From: Actinomycetota bacterium
GTDB lineage: Bacteria > Actinomycetota > Thermoleophilia > Miltoncostaeales > Miltoncostaeaceae
DNA length: 64,000 nucleotides
Assembly (NCBI GenBank): GCA_016870155.1
Contig: VGCE01000009.1
Span: forward strand, 1-64,000
Direction: 5' to 3'
Shown here: positions 1-7,565 of the stretch, piece by piece
Position numbering within the stretch: position 1 is the stretch's first letter
Layout of the letters: each line of letters starts with the position of its first letter
The notes under the pieces: generated by a model
Database searches by the model: none
Told to the model about the DNA's origin: nothing
Seen by the model: only the letters and a program-made list of their open reading frames with translations
Position numbers and translations under genes: made by a program

Positions 1-132
1 TGGTTCTGGGTCTTCGTGGCCCCCGAGGCCGTGCTGTTCGTCGGGTGGCTGTTGTTCCTGGTCTTCGCGGGCCTCGGCTACGGCGCGGCCGCGGGGTGGC
101 GACGCGCATTCGGGCGTCGGAGCGACGACTAG
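1..132 (+). CDS. C-terminal end of a membrane protein (partial)
   Basis: The window opens inside a reading frame that runs from base 1 to a TAG at 130-132, giving 43 residues. They form one hydrophobic segment (VLFVGWLLFLVFAGLGYGAA) followed by a basic tail ending RRSDD, which looks like the last membrane helix and cytoplasmic tail of an integral membrane protein. The rest lies upstream of the window, so the family cannot be named. It is too short to have been listed by a length cutoff, but the frame and composition look coding. Confidence 0.5.
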   Translation, partial: WFWVFVAPEAVLFVGWLLFLVFAGLGYGAAAGWRRAFGRRSDD

Positions 133-176
133 GTGTGTCTCGAGGAGATCCTCGCCGCCGCCGACCTGCCCGACCC

Positions 177-235
177 CGTGCAAGGGCGATGGCGGCCGCG
201 GACAGGGCGAGGGGAAGCAGGCGTGAGGGGCGCAT
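177..235 (-). pseudogene. Signal-peptide stump of a lost secreted protein
   Basis: Reading the minus strand from an ATG at 233-235 gives MRPSRLLPLALSAAAIALA, a good Sec signal peptide. The frame then runs into unrelated Arg-rich sequence shared with the upstream gene, so the mature protein is gone. The same signal peptide precedes the RTX-repeat protein at 3549-4586, so this is the stump of a paralogue of that gene. It is the better-preserved copy of the start: here the ATG is in frame with the signal peptide, whereas in the other copy it is not. Confidence 0.65.
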
Positions 236-427
236 GCAGCCACGTCAGTACCCGGGGCATGGCACTCCGCTGCGGGCCGGTCCTATGATCTGCCCGTGCG
301 CGCCTGCCGTCCCACCTCCGTGACCCGCCTGCTCGCCCTTCTCGGCGCCCTGCTGTGCCTCGCGGGCGTCGCAGGGCCATCCTCTGCCGTAATGGGCGGG
401 GGCCCGGCCGACCCCGCCGCGTGGCCC
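186..427. repeat. Copy A of a duplicated divergent promoter block
   Basis: These 242 bases align almost without gaps to 4609-4848. The block covers the signal-peptide start of a minus-strand gene, the intergenic promoter and the first ~44 codons of a plus-strand trypsin-like gene. The only length difference is a 2-base indel near 221-228, matching 4649-4652. Both flanking genes are cut off in this copy. The similarity ends sharply after GTGGCCC at 421-427. Confidence 0.85.
284..289 (+). promoter_or_regulatory. TATGAT -10 hexamer of the broken trypsin copy
   Basis: TATGAT lies 6 bases before the GTG at 296, exactly as in the intact copy at 4705-4710. This is the spacing expected for a leaderless transcript. 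Confidence 0.5.
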
Positions 428-679
428 TTTCTGCTGACTTGTCTTCTCGCAGCCGTGCCACGAAGTGGTTGCGCATGCGCTCTCGGCCGTTCTCAGTGAT
501 TCGGGTGCGCTTCCGCGTGGCCCGCAGTGCACGAACCTCGGTGCGCGATGTGCGCAGCATCGCGACCTCGCGCACGGTGCACGATCCGCCTAGCCAAGGG
601 CACCTGGACGGTCACCACCACCGCGCGCGGCAAGGCCGGGGTGGTGGCCCAGGGCAGCCGGCGCGTGGTGGTGCGGTAG
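296..679 (+). pseudogene. Deleted trypsin-like serine protease (5' stump plus foreign 3' end)
   Basis: The GTG at 296 starts a signal peptide nearly identical to that of the intact trypsin at 4717 (shared RACRP, SVTRLLA and GGGPADPAAWP). Similarity stops at 427, before the catalytic His region. Bases 428-600 match nothing I recognise. At 626-679 a short tail reading KAGVVAQGSRRVVVR then stop matches 5870-5923, just after the intact trypsin stop codon. The whole protease core is therefore missing. This accounts for most of the gap between 133 and 712. Confidence 0.75.
626..679. repeat. 3' boundary repeat shared with 5870-5923
   Basis: About 54 bases ending in TAG match 5870-5923 with a few substitutions. 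In this copy the frame encodes a basic tail typical of secreted actinobacterial proteins with Ig-like ends. In the other copy the same bases lie just past the trypsin stop, as leftover non-coding sequence. The pair marks the right edges of the two duplicated segments. Confidence 0.7.
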
Positions 680-712
680 CGGGAGCGGCGCAGCCCCCCG
701 CCCCCGGAGACC

Positions 713-2401
713 CTAGGAAAGCCTCGTCAGCACGCCCATGCCGGCATTGATCATGTCGGTGGAAAGCGACTGGGCGGGCCCCGACCCGGACGGCCCGAAC
801 CGCACCGCCTCATAGAAGCCCGCGGGCATGCCGGGCCCGTTGTGGAAGAACACGTCGCCGCTCCAGTGGGTGAGGCGAATGCGCACGCCGCCGTCCGGGC
901 CGAGCGCCAGCACCAACCCTCGGCTGTCGCGCGATACCTGCCCTGTGCCCACGTATGCGTTGGCGTACGTGCCCACATAGTCGTCAAGCGCGCGCGCCGG
1001 GGCCGGATTCGCCGGGCGGCGCTGGCCATCGATGGCGTAGGTGGGCGTGGTGTACGACGCGAAGGCCGCTCGGGTGACCGCCAGCCAGTCCTGGGTCGAG
1101 CGGCCGTTTCGCACCCAGTCGTCGAACGTGGCGCTGATGGCCTCGGGCACGCCGATCGGCCAGCCGTTGGTGAGCGTGACGATGCCCAGGTCGAGATCGG
1201 GAACCATGTGCACCTGCGTGGCCGCGCCGTTGGTGAAGGCCCCGCTGTGCGACCACGTGACCGACGCGCCGTCAGCGAGCGACACCTCCATGCCGAACCC
1301 GTAGCCCCCGATGCGCCCGAGCGGCGACGGCGAGGTGCGGATCTGCAGCGAGAGCATGGGGGCGAGGGCATCCTGCGCCACAACACGCCGGCCACCGAAC
1401 GTGCCGCCGGCCAGCATCATGCGCATCCAACGCGAGATGTCGAGCACGGTGGAGCTGGCCCCGCCCGCGGGGGCCTGCGCGTCGGCATCGCGCACCGGTC
1501 CGGGAATCCACCGGCCGCCTGCACGCTGGTGCAACCGTGCCACGTTGGTGGTGCGTTCCAACTGTGCATGGCTGAAGGTTGACCGCCGCATGCCGAGCGG
1601 CCCGAAGATGTTCCGGCGGGCGAAGGTGTTCCAGTCGGTGCCCTCGGCATTTGCCGCGGCCACGCCGCCCGCGGTCAGCCCGAAGTTGCTGTAGTCGTAG
1701 GTGATGCGGAATGGCGCCAGGGATTCGAGCCGGGTGCGCGCGAAGATGGTCTGGCGGTCGAACCCGAGTGACTCCAGGTCGTTGCCGTACTGCCCCGGCA
1801 GCCCGCTGCGGTGGGCGTAGAGGTCGCCGATGGTGACCGTGCTGGTCACCCACGGATCGGCCACGGTGAACCCGGGCACCAGCGGCGCCACCGGGGTATC
1901 CCACGACACCCGCCCCCGGCCCACGGCCGCTGCCACGGCAGAGGCCCCGAGCGGCTTCGACACCGACGCCACCTGGAACACCGTGGACGGGGTGACGGCT
2001 CCACCGCGCACCACGTCGCGCACGCCGAAACCCCCCGCGTACACCAGCCGGTCGCGGTGCACCACGGCCACCGCCACCCCGGGCACGCCGGTGGTGCGCA
2101 TGACCTGGCGCACGTAGGCCGGCAGGCGGTCAACCGCGGCCTGCACCGCGCGATCCTGCTGGGGGGTGGCCGCCGCTGCCCCGGGGAGCACGCCCGCCTG
2201 GGCGGTGGCGACCAGGGCGAGGGCACAGGCGGCCACGGCGAAGGAGAGTCGGCGCGCGGGAGACATGCTGGTGGTGGGCTGGCTGGGGGTGGAGGTGCCA
2301 GGGGCCGTCGGGGTCATCGCGGGAATGCTACGTGGCGCTGCCGGAATGGCGAAGGCGAAGACCAGAATGAAGAACGTGACCAGGCGCACGGACCGGTGCA
2401 C
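713..2401 (-). CDS. Secreted serine beta-lactamase-like hydrolase / penicillin-binding protein family
   Basis: Up to 562 residues of the class C beta-lactamase / D-Ala-D-Ala carboxypeptidase (PF00144) fold. The SxxK nucleophile motif is S146-V-S-K149 (VASVSKPLG), the YxN motif is Y237-S-N239, and an HSG triad follows near residue 395. The substrate is unknown; such proteins cleave beta-lactams, peptides or esters outside the cell. The start is uncertain: GTG at 2401 gives a hydrophobic leader, but ATG at 2266 begins a cleaner signal peptide (SFAVAACALALVATAQA). Neither has a clear ribosome site. It lies 18 bases after the preceding minus-strand gene, so the two are probably cotranscribed. Confidence 0.8.
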   Translation of the reverse strand: MHRSVRLVTFFILVFAFAIPAAPRSIPAMTPTAPGTSTPSQPTTSMSPARRLSFAVAACALALVATAQAGVLPGAAAATPQQDRAVQAAVDRLPAYVRQVMRTTGVPGVAVAVVHRDRLVYAGGFGVRDVVRGGAVTPSTVFQVASVSKPLGASAVAAAVGRGRVSWDTPVAPLVPGFTVADPWVTSTVTIGDLYAHRSGLPGQYGNDLESLGFDRQTIFARTRLESLAPFRITYDYSNFGLTAGGVAAANAEGTDWNTFARRNIFGPLGMRRSTFSHAQLERTTNVARLHQRAGGRWIPGPVRDADAQAPAGGASSTVLDISRWMRMMLAGGTFGGRRVVAQDALAPMLSLQIRTSPSPLGRIGGYGFGMEVSLADGASVTWSHSGAFTNGAATQVHMVPDLDLGIVTLTNGWPIGVPEAISATFDDWVRNGRSTQDWLAVTRAAFASYTTPTYAIDGQRRPANPAPARALDDYVGTYANAYVGTGQVSRDSRGLVLALGPDGGVRIRLTHWSGDVFFHNGPGMPAGFYEAVRFGPSGSGPAQSLSTDMINAGMGVLTRLS

Positions 2402-2419
2402 GACCCGCGGGGCGTTGCA

Positions 2420-3556
2420 CTAGTACGGGGAGGAGTTCACGCCCCACGAGCGCACGGTGAGCACCACGTTGCTCAGCGCCAGTGGCCCGGCATCGCCCAC
2501 CGTCACCACCTCCTGGGTGGATGACTGCGTGACCATCGTGGCCATGCCCGGCGAGGCATTAGGGCCCGACGGCCAGGGCACGGGCACGGAGGCCACCACG
2601 GTGGGGGCGCTGAACCCCCAGTTGAGCACGCACATTCCGCCGCTGCCGGCCGCCGACACCGTGGACACCGGCCAGGGCCGGGGAGCGGGCTGGGTCACGC
2701 TCATGCCCTTCACGGCGTTGAGCAGTGACCGCACCTGCGTGAGGGTGCCCTGGAACACCAGGTCGTCAGGAGGAGCGCACACGGGAAGCCCCGCCGCCGT
2801 GAGCGACAGCACTGAGGGGCTGGTGGGCATGACGATGCGCGCTCCCGGGCCCAGCGTGACCGACTGTGCGTTGACGGTAATGACGCCCTGCAGCACAAGG
2901 GTGGCACCTGATGCCACGGTGAGGCTGCCGAGGGTAATGATGCCGGGCGCCGCGGCCTCGCCCAGCGTGACGGTGCTGCCCGGCGGCACGGACAGGGTGG
3001 GGGCGGCCGTGGGCTGCACCACCATGGGGAACCTCAGGGCGTTGATGAGCGCCTCGTACTGCGCCACGCCGCCACCCTGCTGCTGGAGATATGCGGTGAT
3101 CGCCGACATCGGAACGTCGTCCACCAAGAGGTTCGCCATTGCCAGCTGCCCGGGCATCACGCCGCGCAGCGCGCGCATGCGGTAGCGCACGCCGTCGGGC
3201 GTGCGGGCCGCGCGCGAGATGGTGACCACCACGCGTCGGTTGCGCCCCTGGGGGTCGCGACCGGTGAGCACGGCGTTGGGCGGATCGGTGCGGAAGGTGA
3301 CGCGCCACAGGCCCACGAACTTGTGCTCGGGCAGGGTGGCTGTGCGCCGGCCGGGGCGATCCTCGAACGCCAGCACCGCGCGGTGGGCGGTGCGCAGGGT
3401 CACGTCGAAGGTCTCGGGGGCCACCTGACGCGCCGTGGCCACGCCCCCCGACTGCGAGAACAGCACCGATGGCGTGGCGGTGGCGACGGATGGCAGGGCG
3501 ATGGCTGCGCCCGCCACGAGCGTGGCCACAAGCCCCAGGCGCACGGCGCTACCCAC
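2420..3556 (-). CDS. Secreted protein of unknown function
   Basis: 378 residues from a GTG at 3556 that overlaps the end of the upstream RTX gene by 8 bases, suggesting translational coupling. It begins with a Sec signal peptide (LGLVATLVAGAAIALPSVATA). The middle (roughly residues 200-260) is rich in short Val/Thr/Gly strands such as GSTVTLGEAA and GATLVLQGVI, suggesting a beta-rich carbohydrate-binding or helix-like fold. The sequence continues in frame upstream of 3556 but that part is Pro/Cys-rich and lies inside the neighbour, so I rejected it. I do not recognise the family. Confidence 0.7.
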   Translation of the reverse strand: MGSAVRLGLVATLVAGAAIALPSVATATPSVLFSQSGGVATARQVAPETFDVTLRTAHRAVLAFEDRPGRRTATLPEHKFVGLWRVTFRTDPPNAVLTGRDPQGRNRRVVVTISRAARTPDGVRYRMRALRGVMPGQLAMANLLVDDVPMSAITAYLQQQGGGVAQYEALINALRFPMVVQPTAAPTLSVPPGSTVTLGEAAAPGIITLGSLTVASGATLVLQGVITVNAQSVTLGPGARIVMPTSPSVLSLTAAGLPVCAPPDDLVFQGTLTQVRSLLNAVKGMSVTQPAPRPWPVSTVSAAGSGGMCVLNWGFSAPTVVASVPVPWPSGPNASPGMATMVTQSSTQEVVTVGDAGPLALSNVVLTVRSWGVNSSPY

Positions 3557-4586
3557 GGACGAATCCCGTGCTCGGGGAGTAGACCAAGGGCACCACGCCG
3601 GCTTTGGCAGGCACGGGCACGGATACCCACTGGGTGCCCGCGCCGCCTGCATCGAGCGGGGGCAGCCACAACCCGAACGGCACGGGGCCGGCGTTCCAGG
3701 TGCGCACGCGCAGCGTGGTGGGGCGCGCGAAGAACGCGCCGGTCAGCGGCGGCACACTGGCCGCCAGCGCCGGTGCGCGATCGATGGACACACCCGCGAT
3801 CAGCGACTGGAAGGCGTTGCTCTGGATGGCTACCGACCCGGATACCGGCGACTGCCCCTGCGGGCCGATGATGCCGTCGGGCCCGATGAAGAACGCCGAC
3901 TGCCAGGTGGCGCCCTCCGACAGGATGCCGAAGCCGAGTGACGCCCCCGGGGTGGGCATGGCCGCGCCATTGGCGACGAACGCACTGACGGCGAACTGCA
4001 CGGGCACCACCACCGTGGGCATGGGCCGCTGCGCCTTCCAAGCCGGGGTGGCACCCCCCGTGCTGTTTGCCATGCCCTCGGGCGCCGGCCAGTCGAACAC
4101 GAACGTGGTGTCCTGTGCCCACAGGGTCTGCAGGCTCATGGGGTCGACGCTGATCAACACGGCCACGGTGCCGGGAAGGACCGCGTCTGCGAAGGGAGGC
4201 CAGATTCCCGCCTCGCGGGCACGGCGGTCGCGGTGGCGCACCACGCGGTCGCGGCCCGGGCCGCCCATGAGGGTGTCGCCCCCGGGGCCGCCTTCCAGGT
4301 GGTCGTGGCCGGCCTCACCGAACAGTACGTCGCTGCCCGCGCCACCGCGAAGGCGGTCGTGCTCGGGGCCGCCCAGCACCACGTCGTGCCCTGCGCCGGC
4401 ATCCACCTGATCGGCGAAGCGCGACCCGCAGACGATGTCGTCACCCGCTCCCGAACGCACGTGACCCGGGCCGGTGAGCCGGATGACGTCGCGCCTCGCC
4501 GTGCCAGTGATATCGCCGCGCGACGCCGTGATGGTGACCGGGTCGCCGTGGCAGGTGGCACGGGCGGAGTCGGCCGGAGCGGCCAT
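3549..4586 (-). CDS. RTX (hemolysin-type calcium-binding repeat) surface protein, start damaged
   Basis: 345 residues from ATG 4586. Residues ~40-110 carry nonapeptide repeats of the GGxGxDxux type (GAGDDIVCG, GAGHDVVLGG, GGAGSDVLFGE, GGPGGDTLMGG) that bind calcium in a parallel beta-roll. The C-terminal half is a beta-rich domain of unknown role. A signal peptide (LLPLALSAAAVALAAAAPAMA) is encoded directly upstream in the same frame but has no start: the frame is closed by TGA, and the ATG at 4656 is two bases out of phase. The duplicate at 186-235 has that ATG in frame. Export may therefore be lost, or the 2-base deletion may be an assembly error. Confidence 0.7.
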   Translation of the reverse strand: MAAPADSARATCHGDPVTITASRGDITGTARRDVIRLTGPGHVRSGAGDDIVCGSRFADQVDAGAGHDVVLGGPEHDRLRGGAGSDVLFGEAGHDHLEGGPGGDTLMGGPGRDRVVRHRDRRAREAGIWPPFADAVLPGTVAVLISVDPMSLQTLWAQDTTFVFDWPAPEGMANSTGGATPAWKAQRPMPTVVVPVQFAVSAFVANGAAMPTPGASLGFGILSEGATWQSAFFIGPDGIIGPQGQSPVSGSVAIQSNAFQSLIAGVSIDRAPALAASVPPLTGAFFARPTTLRVRTWNAGPVPFGLWLPPLDAGGAGTQWVSVPVPAKAGVVPLVYSPSTGFVRG

Positions 4587-4608
4587 GGCCGGAGCCGCTG
4601 CGGCGAGG

Positions 4609-4848
4609 GCGACGGCGGCGGCGGACAGGGCGAGGGGAAGCAGGCGTCAGGCGCATGCAGTCTCGTTAGTACCCGGGGCCTGGCACTCCGCTACCGGCCG
4701 GTCTTATGATCTGGCCGTGCGCGCCTGCCGTCCCATCTCCGTGACCCGCCTGCTGGCCATGCTCGGAGCCCTGCTCTGCCTGGTGGGCTTCGCAGGGCCC
4801 TCAACGGCAGTGGTGGGCGGGGGCCCGGCCGATCCGGCCGCGTGGCCC
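4609..4848. repeat. Copy B of the duplicated divergent promoter block
   Basis: 240 bases matching 186-427. In this copy both flanking genes (RTX protein leftward, trypsin rightward) are present, so this is probably the more complete version. Confidence 0.85.
4705..4710 (+). promoter_or_regulatory. -10 hexamer TATGAT, leaderless start
   Basis: TATGAT ends 6 bases before the GTG start at 4717. No Shine-Dalgarno sequence could fit between them, so the trypsin mRNA probably begins at or next to the start codon. Confidence 0.55.
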
Positions 4849-5868
4849 TACATGGCCGCCATCTACCAGGAGAACGGCAAGACCATCTGGCAGAGCCAGT
4901 TCTGCGGGGGCACTGTGGTGGCGCCGCGACTGGTGGTCACGGCCGCGCACTGCCTGTGGAAGGACGACGGCACGCCGGCGCACGACCAGGCGGTGCTGAG
5001 GGTGCGCGTGGGCGACGCCACGCTGGGGGGCGCCGTGGGCACCTCGGCGGCTGTGACCGCCATCGCCCGTCCGCCGGCGGCCGAGCCGCCGTTCCGGCCC
5101 GACATCGCGGTGATCACCGTGGACCAGGACCTTCCCGTCACGCCCATCCCCGTCTCGGGCGACTCGCGGTGGGCGCTTCGGGCCGGGGCCCCCGCGTGGA
5201 GCGCCGGCTGGGGGCTGCTGTGGGAGGAAGGGGCATCGCCCGAGACCCTGCAGGACGTGAAGCTGCGCACGCTGGCACCCGGCATGTGCAAGACGCTCGT
5301 GAACGCCACGGCGTTCGAGGTGTGCGCGGGCGAGCCCCTGATCGGGGGCACCGACTCGTGCCAGGGTGACTCCGGCGGGCCCCTCACCGGCTGGGGATAC
5401 GACCGCCGCGAATACCTGGTGGGCGTGGTGTCCAACGGCTTCGGATGTGCCCGGGCGTTCCTGCCCGGCCTCTACACGCGCACCGACTTCGCGCCCGTGG
5501 CCACGTGGCTCGAGAGCCAGGGCGTGCCCGTGGCGCGCGACACCGGGGGCTCGGCCGGACCGTCCACCAAGCCGGTGGTGCGGATATTCGGGGGCACGGT
5601 GCGCGTGGGGGCGCCGCTGCGGGTGTCGTACACCGTGCGCGCCGCCACCGGCCGCACGGTGGAGGAGATCATCATCATGAAGGACGGCGTTCCCCTCGAC
5701 TTCGAGACCACGCGCCTCAGCCGCTCGCGCCCGGGCCAGAGGTACTACCTGGAGCTCGAGCGACGCACGCCGGCGGCGTTCCGCGGCAGGGTGGGCGCCT
5801 GCGTGGTGTCGGTGGATGAGTTCGGCAACACCTCGGTGAGGCGCTGCGCGGTGCTGAGGGTGGTGTAG
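4717..5868 (+). CDS. Secreted trypsin-like serine protease (family S1)
   Basis: 383 residues starting at GTG 4717. A signal peptide (LLAMLGALLCLVGFAGPSTA) is followed by the VVGG activation-site sequence. The catalytic triad is visible: H78 in TAAHC, D129 in PDIAVI and S219 in GDSGGP. D213, six residues before the serine, predicts cleavage after Arg or Lys. Paired cysteines fit extracellular disulfides. After the ~230-residue protease domain comes a beta-rich C-terminal domain of ~120 residues of unknown role. The upstream in-frame extension to 4474 lies inside the divergent gene and is rejected because of the leaderless promoter. Confidence 0.9.
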   Translation: MRACRPISVTRLLAMLGALLCLVGFAGPSTAVVGGGPADPAAWPYMAAIYQENGKTIWQSQFCGGTVVAPRLVVTAAHCLWKDDGTPAHDQAVLRVRVGDATLGGAVGTSAAVTAIARPPAAEPPFRPDIAVITVDQDLPVTPIPVSGDSRWALRAGAPAWSAGWGLLWEEGASPETLQDVKLRTLAPGMCKTLVNATAFEVCAGEPLIGGTDSCQGDSGGPLTGWGYDRREYLVGVVSNGFGCARAFLPGLYTRTDFAPVATWLESQGVPVARDTGGSAGPSTKPVVRIFGGTVRVGAPLRVSYTVRAATGRTVEEIIIMKDGVPLDFETTRLSRSRPGQRYYLELERRTPAAFRGRVGACVVSVDEFGNTSVRRCAVLRVV

Positions 5869-5869
5869 G

Positions 5870-5923
5870 CGCGGCAAGGCCGGGGTGGTGGCCGAGAGCA
5901 GCCGGCGCGTGGTGGTGAAGTAG
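5870..5923. repeat. 3' boundary repeat shared with 626-679
   Basis: Non-coding remnant immediately after the trypsin stop. It matches the 3' end of the deleted copy, so an ancestral gene ended here with the same basic tail. Confidence 0.65.
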
Positions 5924-5945
5924 GCCACGGGCCCACCCCCCGGGC

Positions 5946-7445
5946 CTACCTGGCCCGCGTTGCGCCCCGCGTGGCCCGGGCGCGCACCCACCCCGACTCA
6001 TTGCCCGCCCGGTCCACCACGCGCACCAGGGGCCGCCGGCCCTTCACGCGCACGGTGGCGCGGGCGACGTAGGGCACGGTGGTAACCGGGCGGCCCGGGC
6101 CGGCAGTTACCTGCAGCGAGTCGAGGCCGGACAGGGCGTCGCGTGCCCGGGTGGTGAGCCTGAGGCCCTTGGATATTTGCTGGGCTGTGGCGGCGTCCAC
6201 CACCGGGGCGGTGGTGTCGAGGATGATGTCGTCGGTGTAGGTCTCGCGGGCGTCGATGCCGCGGCCGCGGAAGCGCACGTACACCACGTGGGGCAGCCGG
6301 GCGTCAGGGTCGACCTCGAGGGTGATGACGGCCTCGGGCGCCACCGGGCGCCAGTCGGCCCCCTTGAAGCCGCCGTCGGTGGCGATCCTCATTCCGGTGG
6401 CGCCATCGGGCCAGGCGATGGCCAGCTGCACGCGCGGGGTGCGGGTGAAGCGCGCGCCGTCATCGATGCTCACGCCGGGTGAGTCGGCCAGCGCCGCCGG
6501 GCGCACGTCGAGCGCCATCCCGGCCGTGGCCTCTCCCCCACCAGCTGCGGTGGCGCGCACGCGCACCGTGGCATCGGCGTCGGGCGTGATGGTCACCGTC
6601 GGCGTGGAGCCGGTGTCGGCATCGAAGGTGCCGTCGCCATCGGTGTCCCAGGCATACGCGATGGCCCCGCCGTTGTCGGTGGACGCCGCCGCGCGAAGGG
6701 CGACGGCCCGGCCGCGGATCACGAACGCAGGAGGGGCCACGAAGGCCACGCGGGGGGTGTCGCGCACATCGCGGGGCGGCGCGGAGCTCTGCGCGGCGTT
6801 GCCCACGCGGTCGACGGCGCGCACCTGCACGTCGTGCGGGCCGTCGGGCAGCAGGGTCGCGGGCAGGGTCACCTCGCACTGCGCTCCGCACGCTCCCGCG
6901 CCCAGGTCGGCCTGCACCACGCCGTCCACCAGCACCTCATACCGCGCCAGCCCGGCGCCGCGGTCGCCCACGGGCGTCCATCGCACCGGGGCGGTGGATT
7001 CCACGGGGCCATCCGGGGCCTGCACCTGCGGGGCGCCGGGCGGGGTGAGGTCCACGCTGAAGCCGGCGGTCTTGCGTTCCTGGCCATAGCTGCAGATGCG
7101 CCCCGAGCACGTGACCACCGTGCGCATGTCCACGCGCACCGTGTACGCACCCTCGGTGAGGTTGCTCCACGAGCGGGTGACGTCGCCGCCCGGGGTGAAC
7201 CAGCCCGCGAACCAGGCGAGCCGCGCTCCCTTGAGCAATGCGTCGCTGGCCTGCCCCGCCCACGACGGGCGGGTCCAGGTGGCCTCGGCGCCGTCGGGGC
7301 CGGTCCATGTGGTTCCGCCCGACTGCGCGGAGCGGCCGATGGTGATCGACCAGTCAGACGACTGGCCGAACGCGACCGGTGCCGCGGCGGCAATGGTGAT
7401 GAGGCCAGCCGCGGTGATCGCGGTGGCGCGGCCTCGTGCGTGCAT
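5946..7445 (-). CDS. Secreted multidomain protein with a PKD-like domain
   Basis: 499 residues from ATG 7445, preceded by a strong GGAGGAG ribosome site. A signal peptide (AITAAGLITIAAAAPVAFG) leads into Ig-like repeats. The fibronectin-like segment (residues ~135-215) has the phrase VRAVDRVGNAA, and residues ~220-305 look like a PKD domain (YAWDTDGDGTFD). The last ~150 residues include ITLEVDPDARLPHVVYVRF, then a basic segment ending VRVVDRAGNESGWVRARA. It is probably a cell-surface or secreted adhesion or structural protein. No catalytic motif was seen. Confidence 0.75.
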   Translation of the reverse strand: MHARGRATAITAAGLITIAAAAPVAFGQSSDWSITIGRSAQSGGTTWTGPDGAEATWTRPSWAGQASDALLKGARLAWFAGWFTPGGDVTRSWSNLTEGAYTVRVDMRTVVTCSGRICSYGQERKTAGFSVDLTPPGAPQVQAPDGPVESTAPVRWTPVGDRGAGLARYEVLVDGVVQADLGAGACGAQCEVTLPATLLPDGPHDVQVRAVDRVGNAAQSSAPPRDVRDTPRVAFVAPPAFVIRGRAVALRAAASTDNGGAIAYAWDTDGDGTFDADTGSTPTVTITPDADATVRVRATAAGGGEATAGMALDVRPAALADSPGVSIDDGARFTRTPRVQLAIAWPDGATGMRIATDGGFKGADWRPVAPEAVITLEVDPDARLPHVVYVRFRGRGIDARETYTDDIILDTTAPVVDAATAQQISKGLRLTTRARDALSGLDSLQVTAGPGRPVTTVPYVARATVRVKGRRPLVRVVDRAGNESGWVRARATRGATRAR

Positions 7446-7523
7446 GGTGCTCTCCTCCGTGCGTTGTGGCACCGGGAGGGTCTGACGAACGTGCCCACGG
7501 ACTTACGCACGACCTGTGCAGCG

Positions 7524-7553
7524 GGGGCGCGGTGGTGCGCGAGATCGCGCCCC
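7524..7553 (-). terminator. Hairpin downstream of the propeller gene
   Basis: GGGGCGCG (7524-7531) pairs perfectly with CGCGCCCC (7546-7553) across a 14-base loop, 12 bases after the stop of the minus-strand propeller gene. There is no T tract. Confidence 0.4.
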
Positions 7554-7565
7554 GCGTTGGCGCTC

